64,000 nucleotides of DNA from Xanthobacteraceae bacterium (GCA_029266425.1 JAQSWY010000030.1:48617-112616), one strand, 5' to 3'; shown: positions 32,579-42,713, counted from the stretch's first letter. The notes: a model not told the origin generated them from the letters alone. Translations and numbers: made by a program.

Positions 32579-33217
32579 ATGCCCGCGGCCGTCGAGATCG
32601 CTCCCGGCTGCCTGTGGTGGTCTGGCTGGCTCGACCGCGTCAGGCAGGAGGCGCTCGTCGCCGAGCTGCGCGACCTCCTGAAGGAAGCCCCGCTCTTCAC
32701 CCCGCGCATGCCGAAGACCGGCAAGCCCTTCTCGGTGCGCATGTCGAATTGCGGGGCGCTCGGCTGGGTGTCGGACGAGATCGGCTACCGCTATCAAAGC
32801 ACCCATCCGGAGACCGGCCGGCCGTGGCCGCCGATGCCGGCGGTAATCCGCGAGGCATGGCGGACGCTGGCTGGCGATGCTCCCGAGCCGGAAGCCTGTC
32901 TCATCAACTGGTATGGAGACGGCGCGCGCATGGGCCTGCATCAGGATCGTGATGAGCAGGAGTTCGCTGCCCCGGTTCTGTCGCTTTCTCTGGGTGATAC
33001 TGCGGTGTTTCGTATCGGCGGCACCTCGCGGCGCGATTCCACGCGTTCGATCCGCCTCGAATCCGGCGATGCGCTGTTGCTGTCCGGGCCGAGCCGGCTC
33101 GCCTTTCACGGTGTCGACCGCATTGTTTCCGGCAGCTCGACCTTGCTGAACGGGCCCGGGCGCATCAATCTGACGTTGAGACGGGTGCACGCGATAGGTG
33201 CCGCCCCTGAGAATTGA
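32579..33217 (+). CDS. alkB: AlkB-type 2-oxoglutarate/Fe(II) dioxygenase
   Basis: 212 residues. It repairs N1-methyladenine and N3-methylcytosine in DNA by oxidative demethylation. The iron ligands are HQDRDE (HxD) and the distal His in AFHGVDRI, and the 2-oxoglutarate-binding RINLTLRR (RxNxTxR) follows. The ATG at 32579 has GAGGAG upstream; a GTG at 32567 overlaps the coaA stop. It is immediately downstream of coaA. Direct assignment as AlkB proper versus a paralogue is not certain. Confidence 0.92.
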   Translation: MPAAVEIAPGCLWWSGWLDRVRQEALVAELRDLLKEAPLFTPRMPKTGKPFSVRMSNCGALGWVSDEIGYRYQSTHPETGRPWPPMPAVIREAWRTLAGDAPEPEACLINWYGDGARMGLHQDRDEQEFAAPVLSLSLGDTAVFRIGGTSRRDSTRSIRLESGDALLLSGPSRLAFHGVDRIVSGSSTLLNGPGRINLTLRRVHAIGAAPEN

Positions 33218-33226
33218 GGAAACGGC

Positions 33227-34168
33227 ATGTTGAGACTGTTTGCAGGCCTGATGGTCGGGCTCTGCCTCGTTCTGCCGGCGCATGCCGCCGATCCGGTCTT
33301 CGCCAAGGGCGGCTCGGTCGGGCTGGTGCCGCCAGCCGGCATGACGCCGAGCGAGGCCATGCAGGGCTTCGAGGATCGCGCCGCGCGTGCCTCCATCCTC
33401 ATCGCCGAAATGCCGCCGCAGGCCTATCAGGAGGTGCGCACCAGCTTCTCCGACGACGCGGCACTGGCGGCGAAGGGCGTGACCATCGAGACGCGCCGGG
33501 ACGTCGAGCTCGCCGGCGGCGTCAAGGGAATGTTGCTGTCCGGCTACCAGAGCGTCGGTCCCGCCGCGATCCGCAAATGGATCCTGCTGGCGGCCGGCGA
33601 GAGCGTCACTGCCCTCGTCACCGCGCAGCTCCCCGACGAGGCGGCGGCGCGCTATCCGAGCGCCGCCATCGAACAGTCGCTGCTCAGCGTCGCCTTCCGT
33701 CCGCCGCCGACGACGGAGGAGATGCTGGCAAGGCTGCCCTTCCGGGTCGCGGCGCTCGAAGGCTATCGCGTCGTGAAGGTGTTCGGCGGCTCCACGGTGC
33801 TGCTCACCAAGGGCCCGAACGATGTCATCGAGGGCACCGATCAGCCCTATTTCATCGCGGCCTATGGCATGGGCGACATACGCGACGACGATAGGCCGAG
33901 CTTCGCCCGGCGCGCCGTCGCCTCGGTTCCGGGCGTGCGCGAACTGAAGCTGGAGCGCGGCGGGCCGCTGCGCATCGCCGGCCAACCCGGCTTCGAGATC
34001 ATCGCCAAGGGCGAGGAGACCCGCACCGGCAAGCCGGTCAAGGTGGCGCAATGGATCAGCTTCGGGCGGGCCAGCTATGTCCGGATGATCGGGGTGGCCG
34101 CCGCTGAGGGCTTCGACACCGATTTCACCGCGCTGCGCGCGCTGCGTGACGGCGTCGAGCCGAGATAG
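33227..34168 (+). CDS. Secreted protein of unknown function
   Basis: 313 residues. A clear signal peptide (MLRLFAGLMVGLCLVLPAHA, residues 1-20) is followed by GSVGLVPPAGMTPSEAMQGFEDR. No Cys-rich, enzymatic or membrane motif is evident; the protein is alternating alpha/beta in pattern. Similar periplasmic proteins occur in Bradyrhizobium-like genomes (recollection, not checked). The start follows alkB by nine bases with TGAGGAAACGGC, so it is probably co-transcribed. Confidence 0.75.
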   Translation: MLRLFAGLMVGLCLVLPAHAADPVFAKGGSVGLVPPAGMTPSEAMQGFEDRAARASILIAEMPPQAYQEVRTSFSDDAALAAKGVTIETRRDVELAGGVKGMLLSGYQSVGPAAIRKWILLAAGESVTALVTAQLPDEAAARYPSAAIEQSLLSVAFRPPPTTEEMLARLPFRVAALEGYRVVKVFGGSTVLLTKGPNDVIEGTDQPYFIAAYGMGDIRDDDRPSFARRAVASVPGVRELKLERGGPLRIAGQPGFEIIAKGEETRTGKPVKVAQWISFGRASYVRMIGVAAAEGFDTDFTALRALRDGVEPR

Positions 34169-34184
34169 CGCCTACCGGCTCGTC

Positions 34185-34259
34185 ATGCCCGGGCTTGTCC
34201 CGGGCATCCACGTCCGTGAGGCAAGAGCAGCCGTGAATGGCCGGGACAGGCCCGGCCAT
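34185..34259. repeat. Twin-hairpin dispersed repeat, CTTGT-loop family
   Basis: Hairpin ATGCCCGGG-CTTGT-CCCGGGCAT (34185-34207) and hairpin ATGGCCGGG-ACAGG-CCCGGCCAT (34237-34259) repeat the pattern seen at 19066-19150. They lie between convergent genes and may limit readthrough into grpE. Confidence 0.75.
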
Positions 34260-34321
34260 GAAGGGTGGAATGATCTCACCGGATACGTCGAGGGTATGGT
34301 TCTGGCACTCCCCGCCGAGCG

Positions 34322-34945
34322 TCAAGCCGCGTCGGTGTTGTCCGCGGGGGCCTCGGGTGCCGGCTTCGGGCCGCCCTTCGCCACGCCGACCAGGGCCGGC
34401 CGCAGCACCCGCCCGCCGATCGTATAGCCCGGCTGCACCACCTGCACGACGGTGCCGGAGGGCACCTCCGGATTCGGCACCTCGAACATTGCCTGATGCA
34501 GGTTCGGGTCGAATTTGGCGCCCTCGGCCTCGATCTTGGCGATGCCATGCTTGGTCAGGGTCTGCGTCAGCGCGCGGGCGGTGAGATCGATGCCGTCCAG
34601 CACCGTCTTCAGCGTGCCCTCGGCCTTCTCGCGCTCCTCGGCGACGACGGCCCCGAGCGCACGCTCGAAATCATCGGCGACGGTGAGAACGTCGCGGGCG
34701 AAATTGGTGATGCCATACACCTTGGCGTCGGCGACTTCGCGCTCGGCGCGGCGGCGCACATTGTCGGCCTCGGCAAAGGCGCGCAGGAACTTGTCCTTCA
34801 GGCTCGCCACCTCGATATCGAGGCGCTCCTTCTCGGCGAGCAGCGCGCTGATGGCGTCCTCGGGCGTCAGCTCGGTCTTTTCCGAGGCCGCCTCGGTGGC
34901 GGCGATATCAGCCTCTTCCGCCGGATTGCGGGTGTCGTCGCTCAT
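34322..34945 (-). CDS. grpE: Nucleotide exchange factor GrpE
   Basis: 207 residues. Co-chaperone that releases ADP from DnaK. An acidic N-terminal ~35 residues, a long coiled-coil (LLAEKERLDIEVASLKDKFLRAFAEADNVRRR) and the beta-wing region ending VQVVQPGYTIGGRVLRPALVGVAKG are typical. It follows hrcA by 84 bases; a heat-shock-type promoter is visible in between. Confidence 0.96.
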   Translation of the reverse strand: MSDDTRNPAEEADIAATEAASEKTELTPEDAISALLAEKERLDIEVASLKDKFLRAFAEADNVRRRAEREVADAKVYGITNFARDVLTVADDFERALGAVVAEEREKAEGTLKTVLDGIDLTARALTQTLTKHGIAKIEAEGAKFDPNLHQAMFEVPNPEVPSGTVVQVVQPGYTIGGRVLRPALVGVAKGGPKPAPEAPADNTDAA

Positions 34946-35005
34946 CGGAACCTCATTGGAGAATTGCTGTGGAATCGCCGTCAGGCGTCTTCCCGCACGC
35001 CCGCC

Positions 35006-35034
35006 ATATCGGGTGACGGACGGGAAAAATCAAG
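35006..35034 (-). promoter_or_regulatory. Probable RpoH (sigma-32) promoter of grpE
   Basis: On the minus strand CTTGAT (35034-35029) and CCCGATAT (35013-35006) are separated by 15 bases, close to the heat-shock consensus CTTGAA-N13-15-CCCCATNT. It overlaps the hrcA stop codon and lies ~60 bases before the grpE ATG. Confidence 0.55.
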
Positions 35035-36130
35035 CCGCGTCAGCGCCGGGGTCGCCCAATACCCGGCTCACCACGCGGGCTGTGAAGTCGACCATGGGCA
35101 CGATCCGCGCATAATTCAACCGGGTCGGCCCGATGACGCCGAGCACGCCGACCACCCGTCCCTGCCCGTCGCGATAGGGCGCGACGATGGTGGAGGAGCC
35201 GGACATGGAGAACAGCTTGTTCTCCGAGCCGATGAAGATGCGCAGCGCCTGCGCCTCCTCGGCGCGGCCCAGCAATTCGGCCACTTCCTGCTTCGATTCG
35301 AGATCGTCGAACAGGAGGCGGATGCGCTCCAGGTCCTCGATCGCCCTGAGATCGTGCAGGAGCTTCGCCTGCCCGCGCACGATGAGGCGCCGCTCGGCCT
35401 TGTCGCCGCCGGACCAGCTGGCGAGCCCGGCCGCGACCACCCGGGCGGTGATCTCGTCCAGCTCGGCGCGATGGGCGGCCAGCACCGTCTCCACGTCGGC
35501 ACGCAGCTCTTCCAGATTGCGCCCGCGGGTGCGGGCATTGAGGAAATTGGTCGCCTCCATCAGGGCTGAGGCCGGCAGGCCCGGAGGCAGCGGCACCAGC
35601 CGGTTCTCCACCTCGCCATCCTCGGCGACCAGGATCAGCAGCGCCCGGGAGGGGTCGAGCGGAACGAATTCGATGTGCTTGAGGCGCACGTCGCTCTTGG
35701 TGGCGGTGACGACGCCCGCCCCGCGCGACAGCCCCGAGAGCAGCGCCGAGGCTTCCGCCAGCACGCCGTCCACCGTCTTGCCGCGGGCGGCGGCGCGCAC
35801 CTGTGCCTCGATCGCGTTGCGCTCGTCCTCGGCCACGTCGCCGATCTCCAGCAGCGCATCGACGAAGAAGCGCAGGCCCCGTTCGGTCGGCAGCCGCCCG
35901 GCGCTGGTGTGGGGGGCGAAGATGAGGCCGGCCGCCTCCAGGTCCGCCATGACGTTGCGCACCGAAGCCGGCGACAGCGTCATCGGGATGAGCCGGGAGA
36001 TATTTCGCGATCCGGCCGGCTCGCCGGTGGCGAGATAGCTCTCGACGATCTGCCGGAAGATCTCCCGCGAGCGTTCGTCAAGCCGGGCGAGTTCCGGCGC
36101 GCGGTCGGCAATTAGGGGGTCGAGGGCCAT
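35030..36130 (-). CDS. hrcA: Heat-inducible transcription repressor HrcA
   Basis: 366 residues. It represses class I heat-shock genes by binding CIRCE. The N-terminal winged helix includes [22 protein letters not shown] and [19 protein letters not shown]. The C-terminal ~100 residues have [37 protein letters not shown]. No CIRCE element is visible upstream of either hrcA or grpE, so its targets are probably elsewhere (groESL). Confidence 0.96.
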   Translation of the reverse strand: MALDPLIADRAPELARLDERSREIFRQIVESYLATGEPAGSRNISRLIPMTLSPASVRNVMADLEAAGLIFAPHTSAGRLPTERGLRFFVDALLEIGDVAEDERNAIEAQVRAAARGKTVDGVLAEASALLSGLSRGAGVVTATKSDVRLKHIEFVPLDPSRALLILVAEDGEVENRLVPLPPGLPASALMEATNFLNARTRGRNLEELRADVETVLAAHRAELDEITARVVAAGLASWSGGDKAERRLIVRGQAKLLHDLRAIEDLERIRLLFDDLESKQEVAELLGRAEEAQALRIFIGSENKLFSMSGSSTIVAPYRDGQGRVVGVLGVIGPTRLNYARIVPMVDFTARVVSRVLGDPGADAA

Positions 36131-36158
36131 GATTCAGCAGCGCCTTGTCATTTCTCCC

Positions 36159-36188
36159 TATATTCGACCATCGCGGCGAGGGTTCAAG
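36159..36188 (-). promoter_or_regulatory. Promoter of hrcA
   Basis: On the minus strand a perfect -35 CTTGAA (36188-36183) and AATATA (36164-36159) are spaced by 18 bases, ~28 bases before the hrcA ATG. Confidence 0.45.
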
Positions 36189-36337
36189 CGGCCATTCCGT
36201 TCGCATTCTCCCATGTCGCTGCCGGACGGCCGCAATCCGGCGACGGCTGCGCCTGTGTTCGCACGGTCTCCAGCGCCCCTTGCGGGCCCCCTTGCGACGC
36301 ACGTACAAGGGCAGCCGAACAACAAGGAGAAAAGCCT

Positions 36338-37051
36338 ATGCGCCCGTCCCGCCGCGCCGCCGACGAGATGCGCACCGTGAGCTTCGAGCGCGGCGTGCTG
36401 CGCCATGCCGAAGGCTCGTGCCTCGTCAAGTTCGGCGAGACCCATGTGCTGGTCGCCGCGAGTCTGGAAGAGCGCCTGCCGCCCTGGTTGAAGGGGCAGG
36501 GCCGTGGCTGGGTGACCGCCGAATACGGCATGCTGCCGCGCGCCACCCATGAGCGCACCCGCCGCGAGGTCACCGCCGGCAAGCCGTCCGGCCGCACCCA
36601 GGAGATCCAGCGCCTGATCGGCCGCTCGCTGCGCGCGGTGACGGACCTGGAGAAGCTCGGCGAGCGCCAGATCACGGTCGATTGCGATGTGATCCAGGCG
36701 GATGGCGGCACCCGCACCGCCGCCGTCACCGGCGCCTGGATCGCGCTGCACGATTGCCTCACCTGGATGAAGACGCGCGGCATGCTCCCGGCGCTGCCGC
36801 TGCGCGACCATCTCGCGGCGGTGTCCTGCGGCATCGTCGAGGGCGAAGCGCGGCTCGATCTCGATTACGCCGAGGATTCGCAGGCCGAGACCGACGTGAA
36901 TTTCGTCATGACCGGCTCCGGCGGCTTCGTCGAGGTCCAGGGCACCGCGGAGAAGACGCCCTTCACCGAGGAAGAGTTCAACGCCATGCTCGGCCTCGCC
37001 CGCAAGGGCGTCGGCAAGCTGGTCGATTTGCAGAAGCTGGCGGTGGCCTGA
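36338..37051 (+). CDS. rph: Ribonuclease PH
   Basis: 237 residues. Phosphorolytic trimming of tRNA 3' ends. [32 protein letters not shown] and the phosphate-binding [17 protein letters not shown] are diagnostic. AAGGAG lies ~10 bases before the ATG. It diverges from hrcA and leads the rph-rdgB-hemW operon; its stop abuts the rdgB ATG. Confidence 0.97.
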   Translation: MRPSRRAADEMRTVSFERGVLRHAEGSCLVKFGETHVLVAASLEERLPPWLKGQGRGWVTAEYGMLPRATHERTRREVTAGKPSGRTQEIQRLIGRSLRAVTDLEKLGERQITVDCDVIQADGGTRTAAVTGAWIALHDCLTWMKTRGMLPALPLRDHLAAVSCGIVEGEARLDLDYAEDSQAETDVNFVMTGSGGFVEVQGTAEKTPFTEEEFNAMLGLARKGVGKLVDLQKLAVA

Positions 37052-37714
37052 ATGGGCGAACACCGCCGCCTCGCAGGCAAGGTCGTCGTCGCGACCCACA
37101 ATCCCGGCAAGCTCGAGGAGATGCGCGGCCTGCTCGCGCCCTATGGGATCGAGGCGGTCTCCGCCGGCGAGCTCGATCTGCCCGAGCCCGAGGAGACCGG
37201 GCTGACCTTCGCCGAGAATGCCCGGATCAAGGCCAATTCCGCCGCGCAACTGGCCGGCCTGCCGGCCTTTGCCGATGATTCGGGCCTCTGCGTCGAGGCG
37301 CTGGGCGGCGCCCCGGGGCTGCTCACCGCGCGCTGGGCCGGGCCGGAGAAGGACTTTGCCATGGCCATGGCAAAGGTCGAGGAAGGCTTGAGGGACGCTG
37401 AAGCGACGCTTCCCGAGCAGCGCCGCGCTTATTTCATCTCCGCGCTCTGCCTTGCCTGGCCGGATGGTCATGCCGAGGATTTCGAGGGCGTGGTCGAAGG
37501 CACGCTGGTCTGGCCGCCGCGCGGCCCAGCTGGCTTCGGCTATGATCCGATGTTCCAGCCGGACGGTCACGAGAGGACGTTCGGCGAGATGAGCGGCGCC
37601 GAGAAGCACGGCCTGCCGCCGCTCGGCCGCGGCCTGTCGCACCGCGCCCGGGCCTTCATGGCGCTGGCCGAAGCCTGCCTCGGGGCGGACTTCCCGGAGG
37701 CCGATATTGGCTGA
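37052..37714 (+). CDS. rdgB: XTP/dITP diphosphatase (Ham1 family)
   Basis: 220 residues. Removes non-canonical purine NTPs. [13 protein letters not shown] (~12-24), [10 protein letters not shown] and [16 protein letters not shown] are the family motifs; GFGYDPMF near the C-terminus completes them. The start abuts the rph stop and the end overlaps hemW by eight bases. Confidence 0.96.
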   Translation: MGEHRRLAGKVVVATHNPGKLEEMRGLLAPYGIEAVSAGELDLPEPEETGLTFAENARIKANSAAQLAGLPAFADDSGLCVEALGGAPGLLTARWAGPEKDFAMAMAKVEEGLRDAEATLPEQRRAYFISALCLAWPDGHAEDFEGVVEGTLVWPPRGPAGFGYDPMFQPDGHERTFGEMSGAEKHGLPPLGRGLSHRARAFMALAEACLGADFPEADIG

Positions 37715-38903
37715 TGCGATGACGCTGGAAAGGCCGCAGATCACCTTGCCGCCGCCGGTCGATCCCGGCTTCGGGGTCTATGTGCATTGGCCGTTCTGCC
37801 TCGCCAAATGCCCCTATTGCGACTTCAACTCGCATGTGAGGCACTCGCCCCCGGACCAGGCGCGCTTCGTCGCCGCCTTCAAGGCGGAGATCGCCAATGT
37901 GCGCGAGCGCACCGGCCAGCGCCGCACCGCGAGCGTGTTCTTCGGCGGCGGCACGCCCTCGCTGATGGAGCCGGCGACTGTCGGCGCCGTGCTCGACGCG
38001 ATCAACGCGGCCTGGCCGCTCGATGCGCGGGCCGAAGTGACGCTGGAGGCCAACCCGACCAGCGTCGAGGCCGGCCGTTTCCGCGGCTATCGCTCAGCCG
38101 GGGTCAACCGCGTCTCGCTGGGGGTGCAGGCGCTGGACGATGTCTCGCTGAAGTCGCTCGGCCGCATGCACACCGCCGACGAGGCGCTGGCCGCGGTGGC
38201 GGTGGCGCGCGGCGCCTTCGAGCGCGTCTCCTTCGACCTGATCTATGCCCGTCCGAACCAGACGCCGGAGGCCTGGCGCGCCGAGCTCCTGAAGGCGATC
38301 TCGGAAGGCTGCGAGCATCTCTCGCTCTATCAGCTCACCATCGAGGAGGGCACGCCCTTCGAGATGCTGTTCCGCGCCGGCAAGCTGAAGGTTCCGGACG
38401 AGGACGTCGCCCGCGCGCTGTGGGACGTGACGCAGGAGACCACCCGCGAGGCCGGCCTGCCGGCCTATGAGATCTCCAACCATGCCCGCCCGGGCGCCGA
38501 GAGCCGGCACAATCTCGTCTATTGGCGCTACGGCGAATATGCCGGCATCGGCCCCGGCGCCCATGGCCGGCTCGATACCCCGGAAGGCCGCCGCGCCACC
38601 GCGGTGGAGCGCGGCCCGGAAGCCTGGCTGAACCTCGTCGAGGCGCAGGGCCACGGCATCATCGTCGATGAAGGGCTGAGCCGGATGGAGCAGTCCGACG
38701 AGTATCTGCTGATGGGCCTGCGTCTTGCCGAAGGCATCGACCGCCACCGCTTCGCCCGCCTATCGGGCCGCGATTTCGAACCCGCCCGCGTCGCCGCGCT
38801 GCTGGCCGAGCGCATGATCGAGGAACTGCCGGACGGGCGCCTGCGCGTCACCCCGCAAGGCTTCCCGGTGCTGGACGCCATCGTGGCCGATCTGGCGGCG
38901 TGA
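37707..38903 (+). CDS. hemW: Radical SAM haem chaperone HemW
   Basis: 398 residues. HemN-like protein now assigned to haem trafficking. [23 protein letters not shown] carries the CxxxCxxC cluster motif; Tyr and Phe adjoin it as in HemW, and the extra N-terminal Cys of true HemN is absent. The TTG at 37707 was chosen because GGAGG precedes it by six bases; ATG at 37719 lacks such a site. Confidence 0.93.
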   Translation: MADAMTLERPQITLPPPVDPGFGVYVHWPFCLAKCPYCDFNSHVRHSPPDQARFVAAFKAEIANVRERTGQRRTASVFFGGGTPSLMEPATVGAVLDAINAAWPLDARAEVTLEANPTSVEAGRFRGYRSAGVNRVSLGVQALDDVSLKSLGRMHTADEALAAVAVARGAFERVSFDLIYARPNQTPEAWRAELLKAISEGCEHLSLYQLTIEEGTPFEMLFRAGKLKVPDEDVARALWDVTQETTREAGLPAYEISNHARPGAESRHNLVYWRYGEYAGIGPGAHGRLDTPEGRRATAVERGPEAWLNLVEAQGHGIIVDEGLSRMEQSDEYLLMGLRLAEGIDRHRFARLSGRDFEPARVAALLAERMIEELPDGRLRVTPQGFPVLDAIVADLAA

Positions 38904-38921
38904 TCCCGTCCTTTACGAGGC

Positions 38922-38938
38922 CATCCCGGCCCGGGATG
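38922..38938. repeat. Short CATCCCGG palindrome
   Basis: CATCCCGG-C-CCGGGATG lies between the convergent hemW and LpoA-like genes. It looks like a minimal member of the GTCATCCCGG family. A terminator role is possible but no T-run follows. Confidence 0.5.
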
Positions 38939-38952
38939 ACGACGTTCGGGAT

Positions 38953-40164
38953 TCAGAGCCCCGCGCCGGCGCTGAAGCTCCGCGGCGCCGGCTCCAGCAC
39001 CCTGGCGCCGCCGGGCTGTACCTGCATGATGGCAAGGCCGCGCTGGTTGGTGCCGTCGCTCTTGAAGCGGAAAATGCCGTCGACGCCGGAGAAGCCGGCC
39101 GGGCTCTGGATCGCCTGGTCCGAGATGCCGCCCGGGCCTTGCGATTTCACGATCGCCGCCATCAGCGAGACCGCGTCATGCGCCAGCGCCGCGGTGCGCA
39201 CCGGCTCGCGGCCGTAGCGGGCGCGGTAGCGCTGGGCGAAGGCGCGGTAGCCATTGGGATCCGGCGCCGCATAGATGCCGCCGGCCAGCGAGGGCGAGGC
39301 GGCCATCTTCGGATCGTCCCACAGCCCGGTGCCCATCAACTGCATGCGCTTGAGATCGACGCCCGCCGCGGTCAACGCCTGGGCGAGCTGCGGCACCACA
39401 TCGGCAGCGTCCGGCAGGAACACCGCATCAGCCGCCTGCGCCGCGGCGGCGAGACGACGCGCGGCATCGGCATAATTCGGCTTGTCGGTGGCGTAGCGCT
39501 CGATGCCGACGATGCGCCCGCCCGCCGCCGGCACCGCCTCGCGGAAGGCGGCTTCCACCACCGAGCCATAGGCGTTCTCCGGCAGCAGCGCGATGAAGGA
39601 GCGCTTGCCGTGTGCCGCCGCATAGCGCACCACGCGCTCGACATCGGTCTCGGGCAGGAAGCTCAGGAGATAAACGCCCTGCGTCGCCACATTGGTGTCG
39701 GTGGAGAAGCCGACCAGCGGCAGGCTGCGCGAGCGCGCGACCTGGCCGGCCGCGGCGACGGTGTGGGCGAACAGCGGGCCGATGATCGCGCGGGCGCCTT
39801 CGTCCGCCGCCTGCTGGGCCGCGCCCTGCGCGCCCTGCGAGTTGCCGCCGTCATCCTTGACGATGATCTGGAGATCGGCGCCGCCGCTCTCCTCCATCGC
39901 CAGCTCGGCGGCGTTGCGCAGCGCCTGCGCCGCGAGCGCCGCATTGCCGGAGGCGCCGAGCGGCAGGATCATCGCGACGCGGGTGCTGCCCGTGCCGATC
40001 ACATTGGCCGGCTGGTCCGGCGAGATCGGCTGTTCCGCCGAGAGTGCCGCGGTGGGCGGCGCCTCGGAGACGGTGCTGCCGCAGGCCGCGAGCAGCGCAC
40101 ACGCGATGCCCAATGCGCCGACGCGCAGCGTGCCACCGAAGGGCGGAAGTCCGAATATGCTCAT
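38953..40164 (-). CDS. Penicillin-binding protein activator, LpoA-like lipoprotein
   Basis: 403 residues. A signal peptide ends in the lipobox LLAACGS (Cys at ~28), followed by a Ser/Pro-rich linker and a type I periplasmic binding fold (VAMILPLGASGNAALAAQALRNAAELAMEE). That fold is shared by LpoA and Leu/Ile/Val-binding proteins. In alphaproteobacteria this gene lies divergent from rsmI and yraN, as here, which favours the envelope role. ATG at 40164 was preferred over the in-frame TTG six bases upstream. Confidence 0.83.
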   Translation of the reverse strand: MSIFGLPPFGGTLRVGALGIACALLAACGSTVSEAPPTAALSAEQPISPDQPANVIGTGSTRVAMILPLGASGNAALAAQALRNAAELAMEESGGADLQIIVKDDGGNSQGAQGAAQQAADEGARAIIGPLFAHTVAAAGQVARSRSLPLVGFSTDTNVATQGVYLLSFLPETDVERVVRYAAAHGKRSFIALLPENAYGSVVEAAFREAVPAAGGRIVGIERYATDKPNYADAARRLAAAAQAADAVFLPDAADVVPQLAQALTAAGVDLKRMQLMGTGLWDDPKMAASPSLAGGIYAAPDPNGYRAFAQRYRARYGREPVRTAALAHDAVSLMAAIVKSQGPGGISDQAIQSPAGFSGVDGIFRFKSDGTNQRGLAIMQVQPGGARVLEPAPRSFSAGAGL

Positions 40165-40333
40165 CGCCAATGCCTGCCTGCGCCTTCGGCACCTCTTGCC
40201 CTTTTAGGATGCCCGGCGCCGTGAGGCCACCGCGCATCGGCAACAGCTCGGTAAATTGTGCCGACATATCCACCCGTTCGACGCGCGGGCGGTACATGAC
40301 GGCGGTGTTTCCTGGCCCTAGAGTGACGGCGAC

Positions 40334-41242
40334 ATGAAAGATCCAGCATCAGCGGCGCGCCCGCGTACCTACCGACTCGCCGGACAGACGCTTGCCGCAC
40401 CGCGGCCCGAGCCGGGGCTCCACGTGGTCGCGACGCCGATCGGGAATCTCGGCGATGTCACGGTGCGGGCGCTGGAGACGCTGGCCGGCGCCGATCTCGT
40501 CGCCTGCGAGGACACCCGCATCACCCACCGGCTGATGGAGCGCTACGGCATCGAGACGCCGCTGACCGCCTATCACGACCATAATGCCGAGAGCGCCCGC
40601 CCGCGTCTGCTGGCCTTGCTCGGCGAGGGCGGCACGCTGGCGCTGGTATCGGACGCCGGCACGCCGCTGGTCTCCGATCCCGGCTTCAAGCTGGTGCGTG
40701 CCGCGATCGAGGCCGGGCACCGGGTGGTGCCGATCCCTGGCGCCTCGGCGAGCCTTGCCGCCCTGGTCGCGGCGGGATTGCCGACCGACCGCTTCTTCTT
40801 CGAGGGTTTCCTGCCGGCAAAGGCCGGCGCCCGCCGCAACCGCATCGCGGAATTGCGCGCGCTCGACGCTACGCTGGTGATCTACGAGACCGGCCCACGC
40901 CTTGCCGAGAGCCTCGCCGACCTCGCGGGCGGCCTCGGGCCGCGCCCTGCAGCGGTGTGCCGCGAGCTGACCAAGACCTTCGAGGAGGTGCGGCGCGGCC
41001 CGCTCGATGCGCTGGCGGCGCATTATGAAGAAGCCGGCGCACCCAAGGGCGAGATCGTGCTCATCGTCGGCGCGCCGACCGGGGAGGATTTGAGCGACGC
41101 CGATGTCGAGGGCGCGCTGCGCCGCGCATTGGAGACCCTCTCGCTGAAGGACGCGGCAGCAGCGGTCGCCGCGGCCACCGGCCGGCCGCGGCGCGAGATC
41201 TACGCCCTCGCGCTCGCGCTGGAACGTGCCCATGGCGACTGA
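40334..41242 (+). CDS. rsmI: 16S rRNA (cytidine-1402-2'-O)-methyltransferase RsmI
   Basis: 302 residues. Tetrapyrrole-methylase fold. GLHVVATPIGNLGDVTVRALETL and ACEDTRITHRLM are signatures, with VSDAGTPLVSDPG and VPIPGASA after them. The upstream gene is divergent, and yraN overlaps its end by 11 bases. Confidence 0.96.
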   Translation: MKDPASAARPRTYRLAGQTLAAPRPEPGLHVVATPIGNLGDVTVRALETLAGADLVACEDTRITHRLMERYGIETPLTAYHDHNAESARPRLLALLGEGGTLALVSDAGTPLVSDPGFKLVRAAIEAGHRVVPIPGASASLAALVAAGLPTDRFFFEGFLPAKAGARRNRIAELRALDATLVIYETGPRLAESLADLAGGLGPRPAAVCRELTKTFEEVRRGPLDALAAHYEEAGAPKGEIVLIVGAPTGEDLSDADVEGALRRALETLSLKDAAAAVAAATGRPRREIYALALALERAHGD

Positions 41243-41612
41243 GGCGCCGGCAAGCGCGGCACGCCGCGCCGCCTTCACCCTCGGCGTCGATGCGGAAGCC
41301 GCCGCCTCGGCGTTGCTGGCGGCGCAGGGCTTCGGCATCGTCGCGACGAGAGTGCGCACGCCGCGCGGCGAGATCGACCTGGTGGCACGGCGGGAATCGC
41401 TTCTGCTGTTCGTCGAGGTCAAGGCCCGCGCCCGGCTCGACACCGCCGCCGAATCCATCCTGCCGCGCCAGCGGCGTCGAATCGCCGAGGCGGCGGAGAT
41501 CTTCCTCGCCCGCCATCCCGAATATGCCAGCCTCGATATGCGGTTTGACGTGGTGCTGGTAGCGCCCGCTCGTCCGCCGCTGCACCTGGCAAACGCCTTC
41601 GAAGTGGAATGA
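41232..41612 (+). CDS. YraN family (UPF0102) endonuclease-like protein
   Basis: 126 residues. The restriction-endonuclease-like core GEIDLVARR...LLLFVEVKAR (Asp and Glu/Lys ligands, ~48-70) is present. Function is unproven; the family is linked to DNA processing or RNase H-like activity. ATG at 41232 is preferred over GTG at 41226. It lies between rsmI and gshB, the conserved alphaproteobacterial order. Confidence 0.9.
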   Translation: MATEAPASAARRAAFTLGVDAEAAASALLAAQGFGIVATRVRTPRGEIDLVARRESLLLFVEVKARARLDTAAESILPRQRRRIAEAAEIFLARHPEYASLDMRFDVVLVAPARPPLHLANAFEVE

Positions 41613-41700
41613 TGCGCGGCGCGCTGCCATGGCGCTTCGCGTCCCGAGCCATTAATTACGGCGGACACCCGCCTCACGTTTCTGCGAGAGCTGACGCGCC

Positions 41701-42642
41701 ATGAGCCTGAACGTCGCCGTCCAGATGGACCCGATCGACCGCATCAATATCGCCGGCGACTCGACCTTCGCGCTGCTGCTCGAAGCGCAGGCCCGCGGCC
41801 ACACGCTTTACTATTACACCACCGACCGTCTCGCCATGCGCGACGGAAACGTCTTCGCCACTGTCGAGCCGTTGCAGGTGCGCGACACGAAGGGCGACCA
41901 TTTCACGCTCGGCGCGCCCGAGCGCGTGGCGCTGGAGATGTTCCACGTCATCCTGATGCGGCAGGATCCGCCGTTCGACATGAATTACGTCACCGCGACC
42001 CATCTTCTGGAGCGGGTTCACCCCAAGACCCTGGTGGTGAACGATCCCATCCATGTGCGCAACGCGCCGGAGAAGATCTTCGTCACCGAATTCCCGGACC
42101 TGATGCCGCCGACTTTGATCACCCGCGACCTCGATGAGATCAAGGCGTTCCGCGACGAGCAGGGCGACATCGTCGCCAAGCCGCTTTATGGCAATGGCGG
42201 CGCTGCGGTGTTTCGCCTCACCCGCGACGACCTCAATTTCGGCTCGCTCTATGACCTCTTCGCCACCACCTTCCGCGAGCCCTGGGTGATCCAGCGCTTC
42301 CTCCCCGAGGTGAAGGCCGGCGACAAGCGCATCATCCTGGTCGACGGGGTGTTCGCCGGCGCGGTGAACCGGGTGCCGAGCGAGGGCGACCTGCGCTCCA
42401 ACATGGTGCGTGGCGGCGCGGCGCGGGAGACCGAGCTCTCGCCGCGCGAGCGCGAGATCTGCGAGCGGCTCGGCCCCTCGCTGCGCGAGAAGGGCCTCAT
42501 CTTCACCGGCATCGATGTGATCGACGGCAATCTCACCGAGATCAATGTGACGTCCCCGACCGGAATCCGCGCCATCCGCCGGCTCGGCGGGCCGGATATC
42601 GCGGCGCTGACCTGGGACGCCATCGAGGCGAGACGTGGATAG
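41701..42642 (+). CDS. gshB: Glutathione synthetase
   Basis: 313 residues. ATP-grasp ligase adding glycine to gamma-glutamylcysteine. Typical segments are [37 protein letters not shown] and [14 protein letters not shown]. It follows yraN after 88 bases and converges on the DUF1150/hsp20 operon. Confidence 0.97.
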   Translation: MSLNVAVQMDPIDRINIAGDSTFALLLEAQARGHTLYYYTTDRLAMRDGNVFATVEPLQVRDTKGDHFTLGAPERVALEMFHVILMRQDPPFDMNYVTATHLLERVHPKTLVVNDPIHVRNAPEKIFVTEFPDLMPPTLITRDLDEIKAFRDEQGDIVAKPLYGNGGAAVFRLTRDDLNFGSLYDLFATTFREPWVIQRFLPEVKAGDKRIILVDGVFAGAVNRVPSEGDLRSNMVRGGAARETELSPREREICERLGPSLREKGLIFTGIDVIDGNLTEINVTSPTGIRAIRRLGGPDIAALTWDAIEARRG

Positions 42643-42675
42643 GCAAAGGCGCGGATAGGGCGAGCCTTTGACCCG

Positions 42676-42713
42676 CAAAACAAAAGCGCCGCTACCCGGC
42701 CGGGCAGCGGCGC
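42676..42713 (-). terminator. Rho-independent terminator of the hsp20-DUF1150 operon
   Basis: The eight-base stem GCGCCGCT (42686-42693) pairs with AGCGGCGC (42706-42713), and the CCCGGCCGGG interior extends the hairpin. On the minus strand it is followed by TTTTGTTTTG (42685-42676). It lies 28 bases after the DUF1150 stop. Confidence 0.8.
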
